A stretch of 64,000 nucleotides of DNA from SZUA-35 sp964351995 (GCA_964351995.1 CAYGQE010000002.1:62001-126000); one strand, 5' to 3'. Positions 17,969 to 27,210 are shown, numbered from the stretch's first letter. Notes: generated by a model from the letters alone, not told the origin. Numbers and translations are program-made.

Positions 17969-18603
17969 CCACCTCTCCCACCGTTGCAAACGGAGCACAG
18001 CATCACATGACCACCATCCACGGCAGCCTCCTTGATGAAAACGTACGTATCGGCTACCCGGTCGAGCGCTGCGAGGTGCCCCAGCTCGTGATGGGCGACG
18101 GCGCCCGGCTCCGCTCGGGAACCATCATCTACGACGGCTCGGTCATCGGCGCTGCGCTCACCACGGGACACAACGTCATCGTTCGCGAGCAGTGCACCAT
18201 TGGCGACAACGTCTCGATCTGGTCGAACACGGTGATCGACTACGGCTGTGTCATCGGCAATGACGTGAAGATCCACACCAACATCTACGTGGCTCAGTTC
18301 ACCGTGATCGAAGACGGTGCGTTCATCGCACCGGGCGTGTCGATCGCCAACGATCTCTATCCAGGGTCTGAGGAGTCCGCTGACCTGATGCGCGGACCAC
18401 ACATCGAGGCCGGTGCGCAGATCGGTGTTGGGGCAACGCTGTTGCCGTACGTACGGATTGGCGCCGGAGCCATCGTTGGCTCTGGAGCTGTCGTGACCAA
18501 GGACGTACCCCCGGGGATGGTGGTGGTCGGCTCGCCGGCCCGAGTGACCAAAGCGGTTGCTGACCTCGCTCCCATTGCTGAACGTGTAGGAGAACAGGCA
18601 TGA
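17965..18603 (+). CDS. Left-handed beta-helix acetyltransferase, WbpD/WlbB-like
   Basis: A 212-residue hexapeptide-repeat acetyltransferase. Repeats such as IGDNVSIWSNTVIDYGCVIG run through the middle, and the C-terminal block IGAGAIVGSGAVVTKDVPPG ends in VGSPARV, as in WbpD-type N-acetyltransferases. With the oxidoreductase and aminotransferase at 13230-15471 it completes the three steps that put an acetamido group on C3 of a UDP-GlcNAc-derived uronic acid. ATG 17965 overlaps the previous stop; a second ATG at 18007 matches the usual family N terminus and may be the real start. Confidence 0.85.
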   Translation: MTTSPTVANGAQHHMTTIHGSLLDENVRIGYPVERCEVPQLVMGDGARLRSGTIIYDGSVIGAALTTGHNVIVREQCTIGDNVSIWSNTVIDYGCVIGNDVKIHTNIYVAQFTVIEDGAFIAPGVSIANDLYPGSEESADLMRGPHIEAGAQIGVGATLLPYVRIGAGAIVGSGAVVTKDVPPGMVVVGSPARVTKAVADLAPIAERVGEQA

Positions 18604-19475
18604 CCATGATCGAATCTCGGAGGTCTTCAGTGGAACGCACTGGAGAGCGAACGGTCGCAAGCCGAACCGTTGATGGAGGAAGCGTCGAACGTCGGCCGCT
18701 TGGTTTCGACGCCGTGTCGGGACCGCAGCGCGGGATGCGCAGTGGCAAGCTCGGGGGCTTCCTCCTCTTGGCCGCGGTGTCGACACTGGTCTTCGCCCAG
18801 ATCGGTTTTGTACTCTCCCAAGTGCTTGATGAGGTCTGGCAAGCTCGGGTCGAGATCGAATACCGCGGCAACTCCTGGACCGAGACCGAAGACATTGCGG
18901 TTCGTTCGCGGTCGCTCACCGGCCCCATTGCCGCCGAGTACGGCATCGACATCAAGGACTTCGAAGAAGACCTCAAGGCGGGCCTCGTCGGCGGTACGCA
19001 GATCCTGCGCATCGAGTACTTCGACAACGATGCCGAACTCGCGCAGAACATCGTGACCGATCTGGCCGATGCGTACGTCGTCGAAGCCAGTGAGCGGCCG
19101 CCGGAGAGCGCCAAGACCATTCTCGAAACGCAGCTCAGCGAGCTTCAGGCCGAGTTGAGCGATGCTCAGGACCGTTTGGCAGCGGAAGCACCGGAGGCCG
19201 GCATTGCGCTCACGGCGAGCCAGCAGGACCTGCAGGCCGAGATCGCCAGCCTCCGAGCCAGGGTTGGCGTGCTCGAGTTACGCGTTCTGGACTCAGAACT
19301 CGAAGCGGAGACCATCGAAGCTCGGGGACTGCCTCGCTACATCACTCGACCGTTCGTGTTCCAGGAGCCTTCGTTCCCGCAACCGCTGCGGATGGTGGCC
19401 GTTGGCGCGGTGATCGGCATGCTCCTCGGACTGATCCCGTTGGTGCTGTCGATGTACCGATCACAGGCCCGGTGA
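18600..19475 (+). CDS. Wzz-like polysaccharide co-polymerase (second copy)
   Basis: A 291-residue paralogue of the protein at 15449. It has a longer cytoplasmic N terminus (~50 residues), a first helix (LGGFLLLAAVSTLVFAQIG), an extracytoplasmic domain with the same ARVEIEYRGNSW and GPIAAEYGIDIKDFE blocks, a heptad-rich coiled-coil stretch (about residues 165-225, Glu/Leu/Ala-rich), and a second helix after PSFPQPLRM. No kinase domain is present. Two such proteins may form a mixed oligomer or control two chain-length classes. It overlaps the upstream gene by ATGA and the flippase gene by GTGA. Confidence 0.75.
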   Translation: MTMIESRRSSVERTGERTVASRTVDGGSVERRPLGFDAVSGPQRGMRSGKLGGFLLLAAVSTLVFAQIGFVLSQVLDEVWQARVEIEYRGNSWTETEDIAVRSRSLTGPIAAEYGIDIKDFEEDLKAGLVGGTQILRIEYFDNDAELAQNIVTDLADAYVVEASERPPESAKTILETQLSELQAELSDAQDRLAAEAPEAGIALTASQQDLQAEIASLRARVGVLELRVLDSELEAETIEARGLPRYITRPFVFQEPSFPQPLRMVAVGAVIGMLLGLIPLVLSMYRSQAR

Positions 19476-21085
19476 CGACAACGACCAACCAGCGAACCGT
19501 TGCCGCCGACTCCGCGTCAGGCGCCAAGTGGACGCTTGCATCGCGCATCACCGGCTTTGTCCGCGTGGTGCTCATCGGCGCGGTCCTCGGACCGTCCTTC
19601 GTCGGGAATCTGTTCCAACTCGCGAACCAGCTCCCGTGGCTGGTGTTCGAGATCACCGTCGGCAGCCTGCTCGGTTCATTGCTGGTACCTGCGCTCATGC
19701 AGCACGTGAAGGATGAAGGGGGCGACGTCAAGGACGGGACCGACCTTGATGCACTGTCCCGCCTTGCTGGTGCTTTTGCCTCGACGGTGATCGTGGGCTT
19801 CGGGCTCGTCACGCTTGCGGTGATGGCGACATCGCCGTTGCTGGCTCGCCTGTTCGCCGTTGGCGTTCCGAGCGAACTGCGCAGCGACCTGATTGCTGAT
19901 GCGTTGCCGCTGGTTCTGCTGACCGCGCCTCAACTGATCGGCTACGGCCTCACCGTCACCGCCCAGTCGATTCAGCAGGCGATGGGCTCATTCGCATTTC
20001 CCGCCGGTGCAGCGATCGTCGAGAACGTCGTGGTGATCGGCACGCTGGCGCTTTACGCAATGGTCTTTGAGTCGAACACGACCGTGGCTGGGTTTGATCT
20101 GGACCGAATTCTGCTCCTCGGTGTTGGCTCGTCGCTGGGCGTGACGGCACATGTGCTCCTGCAATGGTGGGGTGTTCGCCGTCTCGGACTACGGATTCGG
20201 CTCAGTGCCGGCTGGCGCGAGCCAGAAGTGCGTGACGTCTTGACCCGAGCCATGGCAGCGACGGCATCGGCGGCCCTGAACGGTGTTCGCATCTTCGGCA
20301 TCTTGCTCCTCGCCAACTCGGTCGCTGGCGGGGTTGTTGCCCTCCAGCTCGGTCTGAACTTGATCGGCGTGGCCGTTGCACTCGGCGCGAAGCCCGTGGC
20401 CTATGCCGTGTTGCCGCGACTTGCTGTTCTGTTCCGTAGCGGTGATCTGCCCGGCTATCGAACCGAGTACGACCGTGGCGTCGGCTTGGCTGGGATCATG
20501 ATCTTGCCAGCCGCCATCGGACTCGGTTTCCTCGGCTGGTTGATCGGACCGGCGCTTGCCTTCGGTGCGATGAACACCCCAGACGGTCGAGCGCTGCTGG
20601 CCGTCACGGTCACCGCAATTGCCGGTGCCGTTGCCGGCGAAGCCCTGCATCAGCTCGGTGTTGCTGGCTGCTATGGCCGTAACGACACCCGCTCGCCTTT
20701 CATCGCCTTTGCCCTTCGCCTTGGCCTGACCGCAGCATTCGTGCCGTTCGCTTGGCTCGCCGATGGCGCAGGCCGTATCGCCGTGATCGCAGCAGTGATG
20801 AGCGTTGCTGACGTCATCAGCGGCCTCGTGCTCCATCGTTCCGCCACCAGGGAAGGTCGGTCCAGTTACGAACTGTCTCGCTCGCTTCGCTCGTCGGCAG
20901 CGGCCGCCGTTCTCGGATTCGGCGTGGCGGCAGGTCTTGGATTCGCCATCGCCACCCAGCTTGATGCGGCACTGTTGACCGCAGCCATCGTCGGTGTTCT
21001 TGGCGTGGTTGTCACGTTGCTGGCCAGAAGCCGATTCGACAGCGAACTCGGCGTTTTGGTCGGCCAGCTCAGAGGTTCGTCATGA
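19472..21085 (+). CDS. MurJ/MviN-family lipid-linked oligosaccharide flippase (probable Wzx)
   Basis: A 537-residue multi-pass protein of the MOP exporter superfamily. The N-terminal block (ASRITGFVRVVLIGAVLG, then NQLPWLVFEITVGSLL) is the MurJ/MviN signature, and about 14 hydrophobic helices follow. MurJ flips lipid II. Here, between a Wzz-like and a Wzy-like gene with four-base overlaps, it most likely moves the undecaprenyl-linked repeat unit across the membrane, so it is a functional Wzx. The GTG start overlaps the upstream stop. Confidence 0.85.
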   Translation: MTTTTNQRTVAADSASGAKWTLASRITGFVRVVLIGAVLGPSFVGNLFQLANQLPWLVFEITVGSLLGSLLVPALMQHVKDEGGDVKDGTDLDALSRLAGAFASTVIVGFGLVTLAVMATSPLLARLFAVGVPSELRSDLIADALPLVLLTAPQLIGYGLTVTAQSIQQAMGSFAFPAGAAIVENVVVIGTLALYAMVFESNTTVAGFDLDRILLLGVGSSLGVTAHVLLQWWGVRRLGLRIRLSAGWREPEVRDVLTRAMAATASAALNGVRIFGILLLANSVAGGVVALQLGLNLIGVAVALGAKPVAYAVLPRLAVLFRSGDLPGYRTEYDRGVGLAGIMILPAAIGLGFLGWLIGPALAFGAMNTPDGRALLAVTVTAIAGAVAGEALHQLGVAGCYGRNDTRSPFIAFALRLGLTAAFVPFAWLADGAGRIAVIAAVMSVADVISGLVLHRSATREGRSSYELSRSLRSSAAAAVLGFGVAAGLGFAIATQLDAALLTAAIVGVLGVVVTLLARSRFDSELGVLVGQLRGSS

Positions 21086-22677
21086 CCGCATTGCAATCCC
21101 GCCCTCCGATGTTCCCCGAGACCGACACGCCGAGTGCCGAGCGACCGGTCCCTGCGGAGAACACCTTCGAACTGCTCGAGTTGCTCCGTCGCCGACTTCG
21201 TGCACCCAGCTCTCGCGACTTGAAAATGACGGCAGCGTGGCTGGTGCCCACGGCGCTGCTCACCGGCGTTCTGGTATCCCTCGGCGACGGCCCGATCGGC
21301 GCCGGCGTTGCCGGGCTCGTGATCCTGGTCATCCTTGCTTGGCGCCTTCCCCACTTCGCTGCGTACGTCATGATTGCCGGCGCCCCGATCGTCGTAGGCT
21401 TTGGCCGAGACCAAGTGCTCCCCATGTTGCGGGTGAACGAGGCGCTGCTGGCTGTCTTGTTGATGGTGCTGGCGGTGAAGTGGTTGGTGTCATCGCGGCG
21501 CATCGTGATTCGTCTGCATTCGCTCGACTACGTGATTCTGGCCATGGTCTTCACCGGCTTCCTGCTGACGATGATCACCCAACTCTGGCGGACGCTTCCG
21601 CTGGGGATGGACGACATTCTCTACGCCGCGGTGTTCCTTCGCATGGGCCTGCTGTACGCCCTGGTGCGGATCACGATCCGCACGCAGAGTCAGGTGCGCA
21701 CAGCCCTCTCCCTGTCGTTGGCAACGGCGTCGGTGCTTGCGGTTCTCGGCACGATGGACTCGCTCAACCTCATCCAGACCGCCGAGCGGCTTCACCGCTT
21801 CTTCCCGAACGACGGCTTCATCGTCGACGACGGTCGCGGTGCGGCAACGATCGGCAACCCCATTGGCTTCGGTGTGTATCAAGGCATCCACGCCATGATC
21901 GGGCTCTCGATGTATCTGGCTGGTGAACGGCCTCGCCGTCTGGTGGCCGTGGCCGCTGGCCTGTGCTGTATCGGCGTGGTTGGCAGCGGCCAGATCGGTC
22001 CGCTGATCTCCTTCGCCGTCGGTCTTGTCGCTTTGGCCTGGGTGACTCGCTCGTTCGGACGCCTCGCTCGGTTCGGCCTCCCGCTGTTGCTCGTCGTGTC
22101 GATCATCGCCGCCCCGTTGCTGGCTCGCCGCGTTGCCGGCTTCGATGGGGCCGAAGTGAACTCCCAGAAGCGGGCCGACATCGCCAATTCGCCAGCCTCT
22201 GAGCAAGGTCGACAGTTGTTCGAAGCCAACCCGGGTTCGAGTTGGGATGTGCGGCTCTACAACCTCGAGATGTTCTTCATCCCCTCGTTGAAAGAGCCCA
22301 CGAACGTGGTCTGGGGCGTGACCCCGCAGGCTCGAGTCACGTCGCCTCGCGAGGGCGAGGAGTTCATCTGGATCGAGTCAGGCCACCTCTGGTTGCTGTG
22401 GTCGGGCGGCATCTGGCTCTTCTTGACCTGGTTCGCTCTGTTGATCGTCGGCATGGTGCAAGCTCGCCGGGCGCTTCGAAGACACACCGGCCCCATCGCC
22501 ATTGCTGGGGCCGCGGCCTTCGGGTCACTCTGGATCATGAACGTCGCCCAGACCTTCGATCCTCACATGACACTTCGTGGTTCAGCCGACGCGTTCTATC
22601 CATTGCTCGCCCTCATGATGGCGGCGGCATACCAACGGTCCAGAGCAACCGGGCCACAGGAAGGTCCGATCTCATGA
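21082..22677 (+). CDS. O-antigen ligase/polymerase-like membrane protein (probable Wzy)
   Basis: A 531-residue integral membrane protein with roughly 10-12 hydrophobic helices and one large periplasmic loop (about residues 360-440: GSSWDVRLYNLEMFFIPSLKE...). That topology belongs to the Wzy_C/O-antigen ligase family. Sequence conservation in this family is low, so the call rests on topology and on the position after the flippase in a Wzx/Wzy/Wzz cluster. It would join repeat units on the outer face of the membrane. Confidence 0.78.
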   Translation: MTALQSRPPMFPETDTPSAERPVPAENTFELLELLRRRLRAPSSRDLKMTAAWLVPTALLTGVLVSLGDGPIGAGVAGLVILVILAWRLPHFAAYVMIAGAPIVVGFGRDQVLPMLRVNEALLAVLLMVLAVKWLVSSRRIVIRLHSLDYVILAMVFTGFLLTMITQLWRTLPLGMDDILYAAVFLRMGLLYALVRITIRTQSQVRTALSLSLATASVLAVLGTMDSLNLIQTAERLHRFFPNDGFIVDDGRGAATIGNPIGFGVYQGIHAMIGLSMYLAGERPRRLVAVAAGLCCIGVVGSGQIGPLISFAVGLVALAWVTRSFGRLARFGLPLLLVVSIIAAPLLARRVAGFDGAEVNSQKRADIANSPASEQGRQLFEANPGSSWDVRLYNLEMFFIPSLKEPTNVVWGVTPQARVTSPREGEEFIWIESGHLWLLWSGGIWLFLTWFALLIVGMVQARRALRRHTGPIAIAGAAAFGSLWIMNVAQTFDPHMTLRGSADAFYPLLALMMAAAYQRSRATGPQEGPIS

Positions 22678-23375
22678 ATGTGGGCCGGGTTGCTCGTCGA
22701 GCAAAGATGCTCGTCGACCAGGTTCGAACTGGCGGGAAGGACGAAGCGGTCGCCGACCTCAAACGCTGGACCAACTCAGAGGTCCATGCGATTGGTCTGC
22801 GTCGAGTCCTCGAGGTCGAACCCGAGACGCCGAAGTCGCTGGTTGCGCTCACTGCGCAGCCCATCGACGCCGCGATGGCGGAAAAGATCTTCGATGTCGA
22901 AGGGCTGTCGCCCATCGATCAGCTCTACCTCGATCGTCGGCGCAACATCTTTGAGGCCGGCTTCCGTGGCGGTTGGTGCGCGATAGATCCCGACGGCAAT
23001 CCGGCCTACGTGCAGTGGTTGATCCCCGGTGCCGACGGGGCCAAGGTGCACGACTTCTTCGGCAACCTCTTCCCGCCGCTCGACGAGGACACCCTCTTCA
23101 TCGAAGGAGCGTGGATCCCTCCGATGTTCCGCAAGCAGAAGGTCATGTCCGAAGGATTGGCGCTGGTGACCAGGGCTGCTGCCGAGAGCACTCCAGGCAG
23201 TCGCTTTGCCGTCGCATTCGTGACTGAAGACAACCGTGGTGCGGCGTTCGGTACTCGGGCTGCCGGTTACGACGTGTTCATGAAGCGGACCGAGCACTGG
23301 CGGATGGGCCGGCTCACGACCACGTTCGTCGAAGCAACCGAGGACGACTTCGCAATTTTCGCCCAACGCGACTGA
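22674..23375 (+). CDS. Small GNAT-like protein of the polysaccharide operon
   Basis: A 233-residue protein with an N-terminal helical region and a C-terminal half that looks like a GNAT acetyltransferase fold: WCAIDPDGNPAYVQWLI, GAWIPPMFRKQKVMSEGL (acetyl-CoA-binding helix position) and VTEDNRGAAFGTRAAGYDVF. It ends with a strand-rich RLTTTFVEA. The start is the ATG overlapping the polymerase stop; the frame is open 144 codons further upstream, but only across the polymerase gene. The substrate is unknown; a sugar or lipid carrier modification would fit. Confidence 0.65.
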   Translation: MNVGRVARRAKMLVDQVRTGGKDEAVADLKRWTNSEVHAIGLRRVLEVEPETPKSLVALTAQPIDAAMAEKIFDVEGLSPIDQLYLDRRRNIFEAGFRGGWCAIDPDGNPAYVQWLIPGADGAKVHDFFGNLFPPLDEDTLFIEGAWIPPMFRKQKVMSEGLALVTRAAAESTPGSRFAVAFVTEDNRGAAFGTRAAGYDVFMKRTEHWRMGRLTTTFVEATEDDFAIFAQRD

Positions 23376-23419
23376 TTGGCCGAGGGACTTCACCCAGCGA
23401 CCAGAAGTCGGACCCGCCC

Positions 23420-23425
23420 TATCGT
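23420..23425 (+). promoter_or_regulatory. Candidate leaderless -10 (TATCGT) of the first propeller gene
   Basis: TATCGT lies seven bases before ATG 23433. It supports that start over the TTG at 23376 and suggests this gene has its own promoter despite following the polysaccharide operon closely. Confidence 0.45.
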
Positions 23426-23432
23426 CGGTCGG

Positions 23433-25523
23433 ATGTATTCTCGGCGGATTTTCTTGATCGTGGCGGCGGCCGTCACGACCTTCAGCACGGTTGCTCCCGT
23501 TCCTGTTTCGGCGCTCGACGCGTCGGAACTCAGCGAGACCCCTGACCTCGTGTGGGACGTCGGCAACCCCGACATGACCTCGCGTCACACGAACCAGCTC
23601 CGCGCCGTGGTGCGCGACATGGAGGAATTCGACGGGCACATGTACGTCGCTGGCAAGTTCCAAGACGTCGTCGCTCCCGACGGCTCGAGTACTCGTCAGC
23701 CCTACCTCGCTCGGTTCGATCTCGTCACAGGTGCATGGGACTCGTCGTACCGGCCGGTCGTCGATGACATCGTCTATGCCATCGAGATCACCGGAGATGG
23801 CCGCCTGTACATGGGCGGCGAGATGGACGGTGGCGCCGTCATGTACGACGCTCCGACGGGCGCTCGCATCGACGGTTTTGCCCCGGGCTTGGACAACAGC
23901 TGGGGCCCACCGGCGGTCTACGACGTCGAAGTCGTCGGCGATCAGGTGTACCTCGGCGGCAACTTCGGTGAGGCGAACGGTGTGGAACTGTCCAACCTGG
24001 CTCGCGTCGATGCTGCAACGGGGGACCTCGACCAACGTTGGATGCCAACCGCCGACTTCGACGAGGTCACGCCACTCTTCGCTGGTTCGCTCGTCTTCGC
24101 CATTGCCGTCGACGAGGGCCGCGATCGGGTCTACGTCGCCGGCAAGTTCGGCGGCATCAACGGCGACGATCGGGCTGCGTACTTCGCCATCCTGCAGCCC
24201 TCCGACGGTGCCTTGATCCCCGACCTTCGCCAGGGTCTGCCGAAGGGCATCCCCAACCATCGTGACGGCTACTCGATGTGGATGGAAGACGTGCAGTTCG
24301 CTGGTGATCGGGTGTATCTCGGTGGCAACGGTCACCAGACGATGACGATGCGAGCGAGCAACCTGGGGTTGTTGAACACCTTCTTCACCAACAACGGCGT
24401 CGGCCAGCAAGTGACGGGCGGCGACACGCAGGTCATCCACGTCGGCGAGAACGTCGTGTGGTCGGGCTGTCACTGCTGGAGTTCGGTCGGGCCGTTCGAA
24501 CTCGGCAGTTACATCAACGGTGCCGACGGTGTGATGGTCGAAGCCGAGTACGAGACATGGGCTCGGGACTTCAGAACCAGCAACCCGTTTGGGCAACAAG
24601 ATGTCAACGGTGGCTACGGAATCGATCGATCGACGAGCACGCTCGTTCCACTCACGTTCGATCTCGGCGGCCAGGCGGGGGCGTACGCCATCGTCGAGGA
24701 TTCTCTCGGGCGCCTCTGGATGGGCGGCCAATTCGAGAACGTGCCCTCGACCGGGCGTCAGCTTTCGGGCCTGGTGCGATTCTCGCCCGAGCCGATCGTC
24801 GTCGTGCCGCCTCGCACGGGCGATCGACCAGCCGACGATCAGATCGTGCGGCTGTATCGGGCCGTGTTCGGTCGGGCTCCTGACGCTGAGGGCTTTGTGT
24901 TTTGGACCAATCGGTACGCCGAAGGGGAATCACTGGCGTCCATCGCCACGAGTTTCACGAGCTCACCTGAGTGGAACGTTCGCTACGGCAACGGCCTGTC
25001 GAATGCAGCGTTCATCGATGCGATCTATGAGAACGTGCTCGGTCGAGCCGGCGATGCCGAAGGCGTGCGGTTCTGGCTCGAGGCGATCGATACCGGACGA
25101 TTGACGCGAGTGCAGGTGCTGCTCTCGGTCAGTGATTCGCCGGAGAACATTGCCGCCACCGGCACGAGCGCTCCGATTCGAGCGGATGAAGCACAAATCC
25201 TGCGGCTCTATCAGGCCGCATTCGGGCGCAGTCCCGAGGCGGGTGGCTACTCGTTCTGGGTCAACGCCTATCGCAATGGTCGCTCGCTCGAAGCGATCGC
25301 CGCTGACTTTGTTCGCTCAGATGAGTGGGACCAAGGATTCGGAGTGAACCCGACCCCGGCCAGCCTGGTGGACTCGCTTTACCGAAATGTCCTCGGGCGT
25401 TCCCCCGATGCCGCTGGCGAGCGGTTCTGGTTGGAGCAACTGCAGGCTCGGTCGACGGCATCGGTGCTGGTCTCGTTTGCCGAGTCGACCGAGAACGTCA
25501 AGCGCACTGGAACGCCTCGCTGA
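23433..25523 (+). CDS. Secreted beta-propeller protein with two C-terminal DUF4214 domains
   Basis: A 696-residue exported protein. A cleavable signal peptide (~residues 1-27, ending PVSALDA) is followed by a propeller-like region to ~460, made of repeated blades of the type MYVAGKFQDV, LYMGGEMDGG, VYLGGNFGEANG, VYVAGKFGGING. It contains C346-H-C348-W349, shared with the propellers at 52957 and 60173. Two DUF4214 domains follow (from ~468 and ~584), each with RLYRAVFGR/RLYQAAFGR, a FWxNxYxxGxSL motif and NVLGR. DUF4214 is common in surface and extracellular proteins, and the gene directly follows a polysaccharide operon, so a surface or matrix role is plausible. No enzymatic site is recognised. 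Confidence 0.82.
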   Translation: MYSRRIFLIVAAAVTTFSTVAPVPVSALDASELSETPDLVWDVGNPDMTSRHTNQLRAVVRDMEEFDGHMYVAGKFQDVVAPDGSSTRQPYLARFDLVTGAWDSSYRPVVDDIVYAIEITGDGRLYMGGEMDGGAVMYDAPTGARIDGFAPGLDNSWGPPAVYDVEVVGDQVYLGGNFGEANGVELSNLARVDAATGDLDQRWMPTADFDEVTPLFAGSLVFAIAVDEGRDRVYVAGKFGGINGDDRAAYFAILQPSDGALIPDLRQGLPKGIPNHRDGYSMWMEDVQFAGDRVYLGGNGHQTMTMRASNLGLLNTFFTNNGVGQQVTGGDTQVIHVGENVVWSGCHCWSSVGPFELGSYINGADGVMVEAEYETWARDFRTSNPFGQQDVNGGYGIDRSTSTLVPLTFDLGGQAGAYAIVEDSLGRLWMGGQFENVPSTGRQLSGLVRFSPEPIVVVPPRTGDRPADDQIVRLYRAVFGRAPDAEGFVFWTNRYAEGESLASIATSFTSSPEWNVRYGNGLSNAAFIDAIYENVLGRAGDAEGVRFWLEAIDTGRLTRVQVLLSVSDSPENIAATGTSAPIRADEAQILRLYQAAFGRSPEAGGYSFWVNAYRNGRSLEAIAADFVRSDEWDQGFGVNPTPASLVDSLYRNVLGRSPDAAGERFWLEQLQARSTASVLVSFAESTENVKRTGTPR

Positions 25524-25536
25524 CCCTGACTGGGCG

Positions 25537-25549
25537 GGGCGCTGCGCCC
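25537..25549 (+). terminator. Weak GC-rich hairpin after the propeller gene
   Basis: GGGCGCTGCGCCC is a 13-base odd palindrome 13 bases after the stop of the propeller gene. It could form a short stem, but there is no T-run, so it is at best a weak terminator. Confidence 0.25.
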
Positions 25550-25578
25550 GTCATCTGTTGTTGAAGAGCTGCAACGTC

Positions 25579-25584
25579 TAGCTT
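25579..25584 (+). promoter_or_regulatory. Candidate leaderless -10 (TAGCTT) of the acyl-CoA synthetase
   Basis: TAGCTT sits six bases before ATG 25591. A poor -35-like TTGTTG (25558-25563) lies 15 bases upstream. No Shine-Dalgarno sequence is visible. Confidence 0.45.
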
Positions 25585-25590
25585 CATCTG

Positions 25591-27210
25591 ATGAGCATGT
25601 GGAACTTGGCTGAGCTGTTCGAGGCGGTCGTCGAAGAGATTCCTGATCGCGTCGCCGTGTCCTCACCGCTTGGTGACCGGACCTACCGCGAGCTCGATAA
25701 CAACGCCTCGGCCTTCGCCCGCCATCTGCTCGATTCCGGCGTCCAAGCCGGTGATCGAGTGGCGATTCTGTCGTGGAATCGGGTCGAGTGGCTCGAGGCC
25801 ATGATCGGTTGCTTCAAAGCGAGAGCAGTGCCGGTCAACGTCAATTACCGGTACGTGGACGAGGAGCTGATCTACATCCTCGACGATGCCGATGCTGTGG
25901 CGATCGTGGTCGAGCCTGACTTCGTCGAGCTGGTACGTCGTTGTTCTGATCGCTTGCCGCTGCTTCGTCACACAGTGGTCTTCGATGGGCCCGGCGCCTT
26001 TGTCGTTGATGTGCCGCCGCTTGAAACGCAGGAGGTGACGTGGAGCTCGGTGCAAGCGGCGACGTCGACCACGCCGATGCCAGAACGGTCGCCCGACGAC
26101 ATCTACGTGCTCTACACCGGTGGCACCACCGGCATGCCGAAGGGCGTGCTCTGGCGCCAGGAGGACATCTTCCTTGGAGCCATGACCAGCTTGGTCGACC
26201 CAGAGACACCGGCCGACGTGCTGAAGGTGCTGGCCGAGCAGCGGGCGCCGTGGATGGTGACGTCACCGCTGATGCACGGCAACGGTCAGTGGAATTCACT
26301 CCGCCCCCTCATCTCCGGCAATGGCGTGTCACTTTGGACCCATCGCCGTTTCGATCCGGCGATGGTGATCGAGCAGGCAGCTGCTGATCGAGCCCAGCTA
26401 CTTGTCTTGGTGGGTGACGGTATGGCTCGGCCATTCGTGGAGGCGCTGCGAGGGCTGGTGGCGGCCGGCCAGGCCCCTGACTTGTCCGGCCTCGGGGTGA
26501 TCGCATCGGGAGGCGCGATTCTGTCGCCGGTGACAAAGGAGGCGTTGGCTGACCTGCTGCCAGGGGTGATGATCGTCGACGGCTTCGGGGCATCCGAGAG
26601 CGGTGGCAACGGTGCGCTGGTCGGCAGCGGCGACGGGGGAGCGCCGCGCTTCCAGATGAAACCGAACACGGCGGTCCTCGACGACGACAATCGCCCGACC
26701 GAGGCCGGCGCCGGGATCATGGGTCGCTTGGCCACGACCGGGCACATCCCGCTGGGCTATCACAAGGACCCGGTCAAGTCTGCGGCCACCTTCCCAACCG
26801 TCGATGGGGTTCGGTGGGCCATCCCCGGCGATGCAGCTCGGCTCGAGGCTGACGGCACGATCACGGTCTTCGGCCGGGGCTCGAACTGCATCAATTCCGG
26901 CGGAGAGAAGATCTTCCCGGAAGAGGTCGAAGCGAAGGTGAAGGCTCATCCCGACGTGCACGACGCGTTCGTTCTCGGTCGAGCCGACGAACGATTTGGT
27001 CAGCGGGTGGCAGCGGTGATTGCTCGCCGGCCGGGAGCGGAGACCTCGCTCGATGAGATCAGAGTCTTCCTGCGGGACCATCTCGCTGGCTACAAGCTGC
27101 CGAAGGAGGCCGTGTTCGTCGACGCCATGTCATACACCGGCCCGGGCAAACCCGACTACGCGTGGGCCAAGGCCCAGTTCGAGAACGAAGCAGGAGTGGT
27201 GACGTCATGA
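25591..27210 (+). CDS. Acyl-CoA synthetase (AMP-forming), FadD-like
   Basis: A 539-residue member of the ANL adenylating family. The P-loop-like motif YTGGTTGMPKGV begins near residue 174. Later come ASGGAILSP, VDGFGASESGG (A5 position), GDAARLEADG with the downstream hinge, and the C-terminal catalytic Lys region (YKLPKEAVFVDA...GKPDYAWAK). It activates a carboxylic acid to its CoA thioester with ATP. The bulky residues do not allow chain length to be predicted. It is coupled by ATGA to the SDR gene, so both probably serve one fatty-acid or steroid-side-chain degradation step. Confidence 0.88.
   Translation: MSMWNLAELFEAVVEEIPDRVAVSSPLGDRTYRELDNNASAFARHLLDSGVQAGDRVAILSWNRVEWLEAMIGCFKARAVPVNVNYRYVDEELIYILDDADAVAIVVEPDFVELVRRCSDRLPLLRHTVVFDGPGAFVVDVPPLETQEVTWSSVQAATSTTPMPERSPDDIYVLYTGGTTGMPKGVLWRQEDIFLGAMTSLVDPETPADVLKVLAEQRAPWMVTSPLMHGNGQWNSLRPLISGNGVSLWTHRRFDPAMVIEQAAADRAQLLVLVGDGMARPFVEALRGLVAAGQAPDLSGLGVIASGGAILSPVTKEALADLLPGVMIVDGFGASESGGNGALVGSGDGGAPRFQMKPNTAVLDDDNRPTEAGAGIMGRLATTGHIPLGYHKDPVKSAATFPTVDGVRWAIPGDAARLEADGTITVFGRGSNCINSGGEKIFPEEVEAKVKAHPDVHDAFVLGRADERFGQRVAAVIARRPGAETSLDEIRVFLRDHLAGYKLPKEAVFVDAMSYTGPGKPDYAWAKAQFENEAGVVTS

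Noticed and set aside
22776..24731. 651-codon open frame on the minus strand
   Set aside because: Antisense to the GNAT-like and propeller genes. Long antisense frames are expected at this GC content; the translation is Arg/Val/His/Asp-biased with no domain or signal, while the + strand has recognisable domains.
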